64,000 bases of DNA from Iris pallida (GCA_029216955.1 JANAVB010044017.1:6864502-6928501), one strand, 5' to 3'. Counted from the first letter of the stretch, positions 10,623 to 21,205 are shown. Numbers and translations: made by a program. The notes: generated from the sequence alone by a model not told the origin.

Positions 10623-11479
10623 CAGAAAATTACAAGAAAAGCATTAAACTTTAATAGAATTGTACAAAAGGCATCAAGTTTGGACAAATTGTATTCTGAG
10701 CATCGAAACGACATTTGAATTGCCGTTTGAGGACGTCACCCTCTGTCAGCTTCGCTTAACTGTTAAACCAGTTGGGAAAGGATTAACAAAACGACGGCAA
10801 AGCAATAGCCGTTTGCTGACGTCAGAAGATGTCAGCTTCCGTCAATCCAATTGCCGTATGATTGATTTTTTTTTTTCTCTCGCCGTGTGGGTTTTTTATT
10901 TATTTATTTTACTTTTGGGTGCTGACGTCGGCTGACGTCATCTTACGGCATTTGAATTGCCGTCTGGGTAAATTCAAAACATAAACAGCAAATGAAACTG
11001 ACGTCAGAAAATCTATTAGCTTGTAATAATGAAAGACTCTAAATCCAAAACATACTCGTCAGAAAATCTATTAGCTTGACGGCATAAATTTTTCCAAGCT
11101 AATTCAAATGAAAGAGGAAAATCTATTAGCTTGTAATAATTAATTGCATAAGAGAGTGTGTAAAAGACTCTAAATCCAAAACATAAACAGCAAATGAAAG
11201 AAAAGAAAAATAAAATATCCAAATAACCAAACGGCAAAAAAAAGGTCGGATGCTGACGTCAGATGACGTCAGCAAACGACATTTCAAATGACGTCGCCCC
11301 CCTAATCCTTTCCACCATTTTTTTAATCCACTTGTAATCTTCGAAAATCCTGGATAATGCCCGTGACGTTATCAAACGGCAATTCAAATGTCGTTTCGAT
11401 GCTCGAAATATAATTTGCCCAAACTTGATGCCTTTTGTACAATATTATTAAAGTTTAATGCTTTTCTTGTAAATTTCTG
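10623..11479. mobile_element. Mutator-like MITE with ~100-bp TIRs
   Basis: The long terminal inverted repeats (about 10623-10735 and 11365-11479) both begin CAGAAA and read into ACAAGAAAAGCATTAAACTT. They are flanked by perfect 9-bp duplications ATTAAAGAA (10614-10622 and 11480-11488), which fits Mutator. No transposase is present. The interior contains five copies of the palindrome TGACGTCA (10817, 10933, 10999, 11254, 11264) and repeated AATCTATTAGCTTG units. It is nested in the hAT element, so it arrived later. Confidence 0.9.
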
Positions 11480-12120
11480 ATTAAAGAAAGATAATGAATA
11501 ATCTTAATTCCTAAATGAATTAAATAACAGAAGGGGAAAAAAATGTCAACTAAAATTGAACATAAATCACATTTGATTAGCCAAAGTAACCAATTCACCT
11601 GTAACAGAGGCATAAGGAATTTGCAAGAAACTACAAAATTTGATTAAACTTAAATTCGGTGATTAGTTGCAAGAAATTTGAACATAAATCATCCTAATTC
11701 CTCAGCATTGGCATCAAACTACAAAATTGAGTGATTAATTGAACATGAATCATCCTAACTCAGCATTTGAACATGAATCATCATCCTAACACAGACACAG
11801 ACAGTAATCATCTAAAATAACCAATTCACAATTTAACACAGGCAATAGCAATTCACAATTTTATTTCACAAAGTAACAAACAGACTCGGCCAAGGCATAA
11901 CCATCAAAAAAATTTCACAATTTAACACAGGCATAACCATCTAATTTTTTTAAAACAGCATCATAAGCATCTGATTTTTAACACAGGCATAACCATCTTT
12001 TTTTTTTCTTGCAAGTAATTAATTGGAAAAAAATACCGGCGCGGCTGCCGGCTGGAGCTGGTCTGCTGCCTCCCTGACCTGACCCTGAGTCCCTGCCTCC
12101 CTGGTCCCTGCACAACACTC

Positions 12121-12708
12121 GGCCAAGAATCGACGATCTTTTGTTAAACTTAAATGATTACCAATTTCTAATATAGGAATTGGAATTTTAACATCCTTAT
12201 ACAGAAACTTTAGTAACAAAGTACAGAGAGAGAGGAGAGAGACGTGGAGAGTCTGGACTCTGGAGACAGGAGAGGAGATTTAACTTCGGTGATGGGACTT
12301 GCTTGCGGCGCTGCAGCGCCTAGGCTCTGCCGCTCAATCTGCCCCTGGTAGCGGGTGACCCGGTGACAGGGGCGAGTCCCATCCGTCGCAACACAGTGAC
12401 GGGAGTCCCATTCGTCTGCGTGACTACAACGTGCGCGCGGCGCCGCACAGACAAGGGCGTGGCTGCGTGACACAGACACTGTGGGTTGCTTCGCACAAAG
12501 AGGGGTGCCCAGGCCTAATACCATTTGGGGTGTTATAAACGGGTTGGGTGTTATGTTAACAGGTTAGTAGTGTTAAGGGTTGATGGGCGTGGGTGGGCTG
12601 GGCTTAGGCTTGGCGGGATGCTCCCGAGCTACATAACATATATCAAAAAAATAAAATGGGGCTGGGTTGGCTGGAGCCCACCCCCGCCCACCAATAAATT
12701 CGCCCCTG
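12121..12708. repeat. Duplicated hAT terminal segment, inner copy
   Basis: The stretch from GGCCAAGAATCGACGATC to the TIR-like end TTCGCCCCTG is repeated immediately downstream (12709-13307) at high similarity, with GC-rich 5' leader and GGGTT-rich subterminal repeats. It carries an internal, probably unused, element terminus. Frames of about 104 codons occur in both copies but look like leader sequence. Confidence 0.85.
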
Positions 12709-13307
12709 GCCAAGAATCGACGATCCTTTGTTAAACTTAAATGATTAAATCCAATTTCTAATATAGGAATTGGAATTTTAACATCCTTATATAGAGACTT
12801 TAGTAACAGAGTGCAGAGAGAGAGGAGAGAGGCATGGAGAGTCTGGACTCTAGAGACTGGAGAGGAGACTTAACTTCGACAATGGGACTCGCTCGTGGCG
12901 CGGCGGAGCCTCGGCTCTGCCGCTCAATCCGCCCCTGGTAGCGGGTGACCCGGTGACGAGGGCGAGTCCCATCCGTCGTGGCACATTGACAGGAGTCCCA
13001 TCCGTCTGCGTGACTGCGACGTACGCGCGGCGCCGCATAAACAAGGGTGCGGCTACGTGACACAGACACTCGGGGCTGCTTCGCATAGAGAGGGGTGCCC
13101 AGCCCTAATACCATTTGGGGTGTTATTACGGGTTGGGTGTTATGTTAACGGGTTAGTAGTGTTAACGGGTTGCTAGGTGTGGGTTGGTGGGCTTAGGCTT
13201 GGTGGGCTGCTCCTCGAGCTACATAACATATATAAAAAATAAATAAATAAAAAAATTGGGTTGGGTGGGCTGGAGCCACCCCAGCTCACCAATAAATCCG
13301 CCCCCTG
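12709..13307. repeat. Duplicated hAT terminal segment, outer copy
   Basis: The outer copy of the tandem terminal duplication ends in the TIR that adjoins the target duplication. It is therefore the end that was used in transposition, or the copy produced by duplication next to it. Confidence 0.85.
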
Positions 13308-13610
13308 ATGCCAGTTCGGATGTCCGGTCCACCAACGATTTACGTGGTCGAGATATTAGGTTTAGATTGCTTTCTTGATCATTTTTGCTGGCATGTTTAC
13401 ACTATGTGTCTGGTTGTTGCAGAACACGAAGAAGTGGCAGCCTTGAATGAAATGTTCCAAAAGATGGATATAAATGATAATGGAAAACTAACATTCGACA
13501 AGTTGAATGTGGTAGAACTTCACAAGATGGAGGTACCAACTCCCACATGCACGTGTTCAAAATTTTACATGTTTCATATTATAAGATATATGATAGCATC
13601 ATTTAACTGA

Positions 13611-13881
13611 GTTATTATGAAAACTTGGCACACACACATGCACAACACGGTGCACGCGTACGGCCGAGAAAAGCGGAGCCACTGCCACCCCTCTCCTCTT
13701 CTCTCCGACGCCGTCTTCCTCCCTCCTCCTGCGTCGCAGCCGACTTCTCCTCCTCCTCTGCCGAAGCCTCCCTCTCTCTTCTACTGCTCCGCCCTTCTCT
13801 CCTACTGCTCCGCCCTCCTCCACCGCACGCGTGACCATAAGGTGCTTGTGTGCGTGTCAAATAGCAGGGTTGTTATGAAAA
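13611..13881. mobile_element. Short GC-rich insert, possible Pack-MULE-like element
   Basis: A CT/GC-rich stretch of about 245 bp is bounded by 13-bp repeats (GTTATTATGAAAA and GTTGTTATGAAAA, one mismatch; 13611-13623 and 13869-13881). Inverted CA-rich ends are visible: TTGGCACACACACATGCAC near the left, and its rough complement ending GTGTCAA near the right. The inside resembles a leader or exon rich in Ser/Pro codons, as captured gene fragments often do. The ends do not abut the repeats neatly, so this is tentative. Confidence 0.35.
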
Positions 13882-14617
13882 TCTAGCTGTTGTTGTCCAT
13901 ATGTTTTTCTTCCTAACATTAATATCTTTAGTCATTTTGCTTAATCAATAACCTCAATTCACCACCAAGGGGTTGTTGTCTAGTGGCAACAATGAGTGGG
14001 TATGGGATTAAATTTTAGTCCGAATAATAATTAAAATGGATGAGTATCTTGACGCTAGTAGCCATGGACGTGGAGGCCAGTGAGGCCTCACCTTCCAATT
14101 CTATAAAGATTTTTGTGATGAGTGGTAGTGAGGACATGAAGCAAATTAAATCTTCAACTACAAGAAAGAAACAATAATCGGTATACTAATAAATGCAACA
14201 GTTTATTTGTTAAACTTGTCTATCATACTATAGAGGTGAATCATGAATGTAGTTTCTGAAAGCAAACCTGGGTCAACGATTGCATTAGCTTTACTATTAT
14301 AAATGGCTTCAACAAGAATCAGACACAAATCGGTTCCATCTATCTACCTGTTACTATGAATGGCAAGGGACAGAGATAATTCTCGATAGCAAGGGGAAGA
14401 TTTAGTTACTATGAATTCTAGCTACTAGCCAACAGATCGTTCCGATTTTGTTCTAAGTTTAATATTTAATTTGTGTATTTTTTTTTCTAGAAATATTTTG
14501 TAATTCAGCTACGTTTTTGTTTCACAGTTAGCGAGAATGCCATTGCGCCAGAATAATTGAATTTTGAAAAATTGACCATGAACAGTTCGTAAAATATATA
14601 ATTGACCAAGTTCGAAT
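13882..14617. other. Intergenic, no gene seen
   Basis: AT-rich DNA. A short GTTGTCTAGTGGCAA stretch near 13975 faintly resembles a pol III box A but has no box B. No further CDPK exon was found here. Confidence 0.6.
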
Positions 14618-15178
14618 CAATGGGGTGGGCACGGGTCGGACCGGGCCAAAAATCTATAGATCTGTACCGGATCCGTTTTTTGACGGGACGGGACGGGACG
14701 GGCCTAAAATTCTTTGGAACCGAATTGGACCCGACCGGTTTTAAACGGGTCCAATCCGGGACAACCCGCGGGTCCAAACGGGTTATGTACATTTTTTTTA
14801 ATATATAAAAAACTAGCCCTATCCAATACTATACCAGACTTCAAAAATTACTTTATACAAAAATCACTTTCTATTCTCCAGTATTACATATGAGAAGAGA
14901 AATATTTGGGTTAGGTCTTTTGGTAACATGTTGTAGGTTTTACATTTTACTTTTTAGTTTAGAAATTTAAGTAAAATTATTATTCTATCCCTACAAACGG
15001 GCCGGGCCGGGGCCCCGTTTGTTTGCAAATGATGACCCGTCCCGAACCGTTAGTATGACACGATCCGCCCCGCTCCGTCCCGTTTACATTTAAAATTTCA
15101 AGAACCGGCCCGTTTGGCTATTATACGGTTCGGGCCGAGTCGGAACCGCGGGTCCTCGAACCGTATGCCCAATCATTG
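14618..15178. mobile_element. hAT-like MITE abutting the decarboxylase promoter
   Basis: Both ends carry inverted sequence. The left end reads CAATGGGGTGGGCACGGGTC and the reverse complement of the right end reads CAATGATTGGGCATACGGTT. Both are followed by about 170 bp of GGGCC/CGGGTC-rich subterminal repeats around an AT-rich middle. This layout is common for plant hAT MITEs. The 8-bp flanks do not match, so the duplication has decayed or the end is off by some bases. Confidence 0.6.
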
Positions 15179-15190
15179 ATAAATTCCTAT

Positions 15191-15198
15191 TATAAATA
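15191..15198 (+). promoter_or_regulatory. TATA box of the decarboxylase gene
   Basis: TATAAATA stands about 100 bases before the ATG. This leaves a leader of roughly 70 bases rich in CA, usual for plant 5' UTRs. Only 12 bases separate it from the upstream MITE. Confidence 0.7.
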
Positions 15199-15294
15199 CA
15201 TCACCAACTCCTCGTTCAATACTTCACACCAACACAACTTTCTATTAGATTCTTTGGTACTTACCACTAACGTACTACTCTCGATCAATCAAAG

Positions 15295-16790
15295 ATGGGC
15301 AGCCTCCCACTTGACACATTCCGGCCGCTAGACCTCAACGACTTCACCAGGGAGTCCAATGCCGTTGTCGACTTCATCGCCGACTACTACCGCAACGTCG
15401 AGCAATACCCGGTCCGAAGTCGAGTGGAGCCTGGCTACCTAAGCAAGCTCCTCCCCGGCTCCGCCCCCCACGAGTCCGACTCCATTGAGTCCATACTCGA
15501 AGACGTCCGCGACGACATCTTCCCCGGCCTCACCCACTGGCAGAGCCCCAACTTCTACGCCTACTTCCAGGCCAACGCGAGCACGGCGGGCTTTCTGGGA
15601 GAGATGCTTTGCTCCGGCCTGAACACTGTAGGATTCAGTTGGATATCGTCCCCCGCGGCGACCGAGCTCGAGAGCATTGTCATGGACTGGATGGGGAAGA
15701 TGCTCGGCCTTCCGAGCTCTTTCTTGTTCTCCGGCAGCGAAGGCGGCGGAGGGGTTCTCCACGGGAGCACGTGCGAGGCTGTGGTCTGCACCCTGGCAGC
15801 GGCGAGGGACAGGGCATTGAGTAGGATCCGACACGAAAACATCACCAAATTGGTCGTCTACTCCTCCGACCAGACGCACTCCACGGTGCAGAAGTCTTCA
15901 AAGCTAGTCGGCATCCCACCGTCCAATCTGCGGGTTATCGAGACGTCGGCCGCCTCCGGCTACGCATTGACTGCCGAGAGTCTCCGGTTGGCAGTAGAAG
16001 CCGACATTGAGAAAGGTTTGGTTCCGTTGTACCTATGTGCAACTGTCGGCACCACTGCCGTGGGCGCCGTGGATCCTTTGCTAGACCTCGGCGAAGTTGC
16101 CAACGAGTACGGCATCTGGCTCCACGTCGACTCCGCCTACGCCGGCAGCGCGGGCATATGTCCGGAGTTCCGCCACTACTTCGACGGGTGGAGCTGGCGG
16201 ACTCGATCAGCATGAACCCACACAAGTGGTTCCTCACCAACATGGACTGCTGCTGCCTGTGGGTCAAAAACCCGAACCTCTTAATAGACTCGCTCTCCAC
16301 GAATCCGGAGTATCTGAGGAACAAGGCGTCCGACTCCAAGGAGGTGATCGACTACAAGGACTGGCAGATCGCGCTGAGCCGGCGGTTCCGGGCGATAAAG
16401 CTGTGGGTGGTGATAAGAAGGTACGGGGTGGATAACTTGAGGAAGCACGTCAGGAGCGACGTGGCGATGGCGAAGCGGTTCGAGTGGATGGTGTCGGCCG
16501 ACGAGAGGTTCGAGGTGGTCGTGCCTAGGAGGTTCTCGCTGGTCTGCTTCCGGCTAAAGCCTATGGACATCGACGGATGCTGCAATGGTAATGATGGTGG
16601 TTTCGAGCTCAGCCGGAAGCTTCTTGAGGCTATCAACTCGAGCGGGAAGGCTTTCATGACCCATGCAGTGGTGGGAGGGATGTTCGTGCTGCGGCTCGCC
16701 ATCGGTACGACCATGACGGAGATCCGGCATGTGGATGCCACTTGGAAGCTCATTCAAAGCAAAGCTGATGAAATTTTAGGGCTCATGTGA
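15295..16790 (+). CDS. TYDC: Tyrosine/DOPA decarboxylase-type AADC, frameshifted
   Basis: This is a group II PLP-dependent aromatic amino acid decarboxylase of the plant TYDC type. The cytosolic enzyme turns tyrosine or DOPA into tyramine or dopamine for alkaloids and hydroxycinnamic amides. The intronless frame opens [13 protein letters not shown]. Visible motifs are [17 protein letters not shown] (PLP-stacking His), [33 protein letters not shown] (cofactor Asp), NPHKW (PLP Lys, position 311 if in frame), PEYLRNKAS and [12 protein letters not shown]. Tyr in the loop is typical of decarboxylases (aldehyde synthases have Phe). Ser in ALSRRF is typical of phenolic rather than indolic substrates. 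A run of three Gs at 16186-16188, where the family expects four, shifts the frame after residue 298. Translation therefore ends at 16215 with eight foreign residues, before the PLP lysine. The second part is open to 16790. Counting the missing base gives 498 residues, the family's normal length. It is either a recent pseudogene or a base-calling error. Confidence 0.92.
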
Positions 16791-16880
16791 TAGAGAATGG
16801 CTGGCGAATGAATTCCCTATTTATATTATTGTTGTCCGAATGAAAAATTATAACGTACTTCCATTCTATACAAATGTATA
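16791..16880 (+). other. Short 3' flank of the decarboxylase gene
   Basis: The AT-rich sequence after the stop has an AATGAA-type near-upstream element (about 16838) that could serve polyadenylation. LINE-C coding remnants begin almost at once (about 16900), so the native 3' UTR is short or cut. Confidence 0.5.
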
Positions 16881-17354
16881 GTAGAAGTTGACTGTTATAC
16901 AGTCAGGTTGTGCAACCACATTGGCTTCCCTTGGTATATGTCTGAAATAAGATGAAATTAATATAATAAGTTGGCAATGAAGAAAGAGTTGATTTGATGA
17001 GGAGTCTTCCAGCGTGGGAAAGACACTCGTCTTTTACCCCATCAGTTTAGAAGAACTAGATGAGATCAGTTTGTCATAGGTGGATATACTATTTTTAGAT
17101 TGAAGAAGTTGATGGCCAAGATACCTATCATTGCTATTCATGGGATTAACTTGTAGAATATCGATTTAGGCTTGCCTCATGTACACATCCAGTTTACTGT
17201 TGAAATAAACTGATAATTTGTGAAAGTTTACCTGCTGACCTGACTATTGTTCAAAAGTATGAAGAAGTGATTTGATCAGCCGGACATTCTTGATAGTATA
17301 GGAACCAAATAGAATGAGATCATCAGTGTAGAACAAACGGGAATAACAAACAAC
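16880..17354 (-). pseudogene. LINE-C ORF2, 3' part (RT active site and thumb)
   Basis: On the minus strand the frame reads RLFYTDDLILFGS (active site, A to T in YADD), then HTFEQ, NFHKLSVYFNSKLD, DILQVNPMNSNDRYLGHQLL and a degraded KLMGWKTS thumb. A piece reading HIPREANVVA, a LINE RNase H-type ending, lies near 16910-16960. This continues the LINE-C reverse transcriptase of 21699-22286, from which it is separated by the copia-1 insertion. It carries many stops. Confidence 0.75.
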
Positions 17355-17717
17355 TATCAATATGCTTGATTCTTGCATGATGGACCTGATTCTTTGCCAA
17401 GTGGATAGCACTCATACTATCATAATGCACATCAACTACATCCTACTTCACCCCCAAGTCATTAATCAAACCACGAAGCCATAGGCCTTCTTTCACTGCC
17501 TCTGTTACCGCCATATACTCTGCTTCCGTAGTCGATAGTGCAACCGTAGCCTGCAACATAGACCTTCAACTGACTGGTGCACCATGTAAAACAAACACAC
17601 GTATCCAGTAGTTGACCTGCGCCTATCCAGATCACCAGCATAGTCCGAATCCACATATCCACTGACTTGACTAAAGTCTCCACCAAAGTGTAATCCCACA
17701 TCAGTGGTGCCCTTCAA
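17345..17717 (-). pseudogene. Copia-1 RNase H fragment
   Basis: It contains GYVDSDYAGDLDRRRSTTGYV (first catalytic Asp region) and, in a shifted frame, VDVHYDSMSAIHLAKNQVHHARIKHID. The C-terminus and the 3' LTR expected after it are gone. Confidence 0.8.
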
Positions 17718-17729
17718 GTACCTGAATAT

Positions 17730-18884
17730 CTACTTCACAGCCTCCCAGTACTTCTTTTCCGGATTAGCCATAAAGCGACTAACCACACTTACGTCTTGTG
17801 CAATGTCTGGTCGAGTGCACACCATAGCATACATTAAGCTGTCAACTGCACTCGCATAAGGAACTCGAACCATGTGCTCCTTCTCCTCATCTGTAGTAGG
17901 GGATAACTTGGCTGAGAGCCTAAAGTGGCCAGCCAAGGGAGTAGAAACAGTCTTTGCATCTTCCATACCAAAACGAGCAATGATCTTCTTAATGTATGAC
18001 TTCTTAGACAAAGATAATCTTTGTTTCTCCCTCTCCCTTTTAATCTCCATCCCCAAAATCTTCTTGGTTCCACCCAAGTCTTTCATCTCAAACTCCGAGC
18101 TAAGTTGAGATTTTAGTTTATCTATCTCTACCATGCTTTTTGAGGTAATGAGCATATCATCCACATAAAGCAATAGATAGATATAGTCTCCACCACGAAG
18201 TCTATGAAAGTAAACACAACAATCATACTTACTTCGAGTGAAATCATGCCGTGTCATGAAGGTGTCGAACCGCTTGTACCACTGTCGAGGTGACTGCTTC
18301 AACCCGTACAACGATTTTTTCAACAAACACATATGATTTTTCTTGCCAACCACCTTGAAGCCCTCCGGTTGATGCATATAAATTTCTTTGTCAAGATCGC
18401 CATGCAAGAATGTTGTCTTCACATCGAGTTGCTCTAACTCGAGATCATGATGAGATACCAAGCTCAGCAATACGCGAATAGAAGTATGCTTGACCACCGG
18501 AGAAAAGATCTCATTGTAGTCCACTCCCTCCTTCTGCGCGAAGCCCTTTGCCACTAATCTTGCCTTGAACCGAGTGCCACCTGACTCTGGAGAAGCTTCC
18601 TTCTTTTTGTACACACACTTGCAGCCTATAGCCTTCTTGCCTTTGGGCAATGGAACCAGATTCCATGTACAATTTTTGTGGAGAGACTCAATCTCTTCCT
18701 GCATAGCCACCATCCAGTTCTTACTGGTAGTATCTTTGACCGCCTGTCTAAATGTGATAGGCTCGTCATCCTCCACTGGTAGTGCATATGCCACCACATT
18801 TAGCGGTCCATAATGCTTTACCGGTTCCTCAAATCCATACATATGTACTGACTTGACTGATCTCCTTGGCCTAGTGGTGGCCAA
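17730..18884 (-). pseudogene. Copia-1 reverse transcriptase
   Basis: The 384-codon open block has copia RT motifs in order: WxLVPLPKGKKAIGCKCVYKKK, RLVAKGFAQKEGVDYNEIFSPV, QLDVKTTFLHGDLDKEIYM, SLYGLKQSPRQW and the catalytic YLLLYVDDMLITS. It is followed by the KDLGGTKKILGMEI connection segment and the start of RNase H (TRPDIAQDVSVVSRFM). It would copy element RNA in cytoplasmic particles. The block is intact internally, but stops separate it from integrase. Confidence 0.93.
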
Positions 18885-19001
18885 AGAATCTTGCTGCTGG
18901 TGCTGCTAATCCTTTGGTTGTCGCTCTTGTGGGGCTTGATGAACATATTTAGAAATCTCCACCTCATCTGATGCATCCTCAGACGACTCAATCTTAATTA
19001 T

Positions 19002-20018
19002 TTAAGATTTGCTAGATACACCACCATCATGATCGGACTCACTCTTCTTGCTCGAATCAAATACTGAAGACTCGTCGAATGTGACATCCCTGCTGATTAA
19101 GAACTTCTTATCCTCCAAGCAGTACAGACGATAGCCCTTCACTCCTTGTGCATATCCAAAGAATATTGCTTTCTTGGCTCTCGGGTCCAACTTACCCTCA
19201 TTGACATGATAGTAAGCTTTGCATCCAAACATGCGCAAAGTGTTGTAATCTGCTGGTTTGCCAGTCATCACCTCATATGGAGTCTTACAATCTATGGCCT
19301 GAGTTGGTGATCTATTAAACAAATACCGTGCCATGTATATAGCATCCGCCCACCATTCCTTGCCTAAACCGGCATGGGAGAGCATACATCTTGCTTTCTC
19401 AAGCAAGGTTCGATTCATCCTCTCTGCTAACCCATTCTGCTGCGGTGTGTTCCTAACATTCCAATGTCGAACGATACCTTCTTGAGCACAGAAATCTTTG
19501 AAAGGTCCATAGGTATATTCAGTACCATTATCAGACCTCATCGTCTTTACCTTTCTGCCTGTTTTGTTCTCCATAGTCGCTTTCCACTGCTTGAACTTTT
19601 CAAACACTTCATCCTTGGTTTTGATGAAATACAATCAAACACAACGTGTATAATCATCAATAAAAGTGACACAGTACCTTGCTCCATTCTTGGAAGGAAT
19701 CCTGCTAGGTCTCCACACATCTGTATGCACATAGTCGAGAATACCTCTTGTCTTCTGCTTGCTTGTACTGAAGGTCACCCTGTGCTGCTTGCCATAAACG
19801 CAATGCTCACAGAAATCCATACTTGGCTTCTTCATCTTCTTTCGTAATCCTTGCTTACTCAGTAAGGACAGGCCTTTCTCGTTCAAATGTCCAAGCCGTA
19901 TATGCCAAAGACACGTGCTATCAGACAAATCAGATGTACTGACTGCTAAAGTCCCAGTCCCAGTACTTCCCAATAAGATATAAAGGTTACCATGTCGGTG
20001 ACCTTTCATTACTACCAA
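19002..20018 (-). pseudogene. Copia-1 integrase
   Basis: 19635-20018 holds the pre-integrase HHCC zinc finger (HIRLGHLNEKGL, then CEHCVYGKQHRV) and FIDDYTRC with the first catalytic Asp. After one in-frame TGA near 19635 the frame continues with RSDNGTEY (second Asp), NTPQQNGLAERMNRTLLEKARCML (catalytic Glu) and the GKPADYNTLRMFGCKAYYHV core end. Integrase would insert the cDNA. A single stop is the main lesion in this domain. Confidence 0.92.
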
Positions 20019-20104
20019 AGAACTTGTCTAACATTCGAGTCAAGCGTACCAAGAGAAATAAGATTTTTCTTGAGGTCGGGAACATGTCTAACATCTGTCA
20101 AAGT

Positions 20105-20449
20105 TCACACAATACCATCATACATTTTTATCTTGATAGACCCAATTCCAACAGCTCGACATGCATTGTTGTTGCCCATCAATACAGAACCACCATATGT
20201 CGCCTTATAGGAAGAAAAATACTCCCTCTTTGGACACATATGGTACGAGCATCCGGAATCGAGAATCCAACAGTCACTCATGTTGTCATGTGCCACCGAA
20301 AAATAGACTTCGTCACTATCAGCTTCTGAAGCACAGTTTGCTTCATCACCTTCTCTCTCTGTCTTATTCTCCTTTTTCTTGTTCTTCTTCTTTGGATGAG
20401 AACACTTATTTTCATAATGTCCTTTCTCATTGCAGTTGAAGCACTTCAC
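20105..20449 (-). pseudogene. Copia-1 CCHC knuckle and aspartic protease
   Basis: It starts with CFNCNEKGHYENKC (C-x2-C-x4-H-x4-C), then a lysine-rich linker, then WILDSGCSYHM. The last holds the DSG catalytic triplet of copia proteases (a DSG variant of DTG), which cut the polyprotein. It is in a different frame from both gag and integrase. Confidence 0.88.
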
Positions 20450-21141
20450 CTTCTCAATAGGTGTTTTGGACTTGGATCTTGACCTTCTGCTAAAAGATGC
20501 TTTATCTTTGTCCTTCTTCTTACCGTCAAACCTTGGGCTTGGCCTCCATTATTTCTGCCATTAGATGCCAACCTCCGCACCTCATTAGACAATAAGATAC
20601 TCGTAGCTTCTTCTACAGAAATTGAGTCTTTTTCGTACAGTAACATTTGAATAAGATTCTCATAAGAATCGGGCAAAGAAAATAATAGGATTAGTGCCAA
20701 ACGATCATCTTCTTCATGTATGTCGACATCCTTCAAGTCGGAAATAATTCGATTGAATTTTAAAATATGATCCCGAATTGACGTACCTTCTTCTATCACT
20801 AGTCTGTAGAGTGACTTTAACATATAAAGTCGGTTGGTGAGAGTCTTCGTCATGTAGAGTGATTCCAACTTCAACCAGAGCCCAGAGGCGCTAGTTTCGT
20901 CCTTCACAGAGTACACGACATCCCTTTCCAAACACAGACGAATAGCGATACATGCTTCGAGATCCATGTCATCCCAATCATTATCGGTCATGTCAGTGGG
21001 CTTCTTGGACTTTCCCCGTAAAGCTTTGTGAAGCTTTTGAGATATGAGAACGTCATTCATCTGGCTTTTCCAAAAACCAAAATCATTCTTCCCATTGAAG
21101 TTCTCAATTTCATACTTCCCGATCCTGCTTGACGGAGCCAT
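20446..21141 (-). pseudogene. Copia-1 gag (UBN2-type)
   Basis: The ATG at 21141 lies 64 bases after the primer-binding site. The protein reads FNGKNDFGFWKSQMNDVL, ALRGKSKKPTDMTDNDWDDMD, LWLKLESLYMTKTLTNRLYML and LILLFSLPDSYENLI, typical for UBN2-type copia gag capsid proteins. A frameshift near 20540 separates it from the zinc knuckle. Confidence 0.9.
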
Positions 21142-21205
21142 ATCAAGAATCCACCCAATTAACTTTCTCTGAGAACTTTGTCGAAAACTTTGCTAGACTC
21201 CCAAA

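Larger units (their letters stand above)
9253..13307 (-). mobile_element. hAT-superfamily transposon, 4.05 kb
   Basis: The ends are imperfect inverted repeats: CAAGGGCGGA on the left and TCCGCCCCCTG on the right. They are flanked by 8-bp repeats ATGTCAGT (9245-9252) and ATGCCAGT (13308-13315) differing at one base, the hAT signature. It encodes a degraded TTF-zinc-finger/DUF4371 transposase on the minus strand, so its 5' end is on the right. A Mutator-like MITE is nested at 10623-11479. The right end is present twice in tandem. It lies in an intron-like gap of the CDPK relic. Confidence 0.85.
8692..13532 (+). pseudogene. Calcium-dependent protein kinase fragment, broken
   Basis: Three blocks match consecutive parts of plant CDPKs, the Ser/Thr kinases that decode calcium signals through a C-terminal EF-hand module. 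Block 1 (8692-8735) reads VPKKCTAQEVLD, the end of the kinase domain. Block 2 (8903-9019) reads HPWL, then AKKAPHVSL, then in another frame ARLLQFSVVNKQKKRAL, the autoinhibitory junction. Block 3 (about 13408-13532) reads VVAEHEEVAALNEMFQKMD and INDNGKLTFDKLN, a first EF-hand loop with Asp/Asn ligands. Block 2 contains a 4-bp insertion and a 1-bp deletion, and the donor after block 1 reads AT instead of GT. Donors after blocks 2 and 3 keep GT. The intron between blocks 2 and 3 holds a complete hAT element. The catalytic domain and later EF-hands are not visible, so this is a pseudogene or gene relic. Confidence 0.72.

Noticed and set aside
12210..13114. Two paralogous 104-codon minus-strand frames
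   Set aside because: Same length only because the hAT terminus is duplicated; they look like GC-rich leader sequence with no known domain.
13960..14030. SINE-like GTTGTCTAGTGGCAA stretch
   Set aside because: No box B and no tail or target duplication found.
15439..16339. Antisense frames of up to 146 codons opposite the decarboxylase
   Set aside because: Shadows of a GC-rich coding sequence; no domain.
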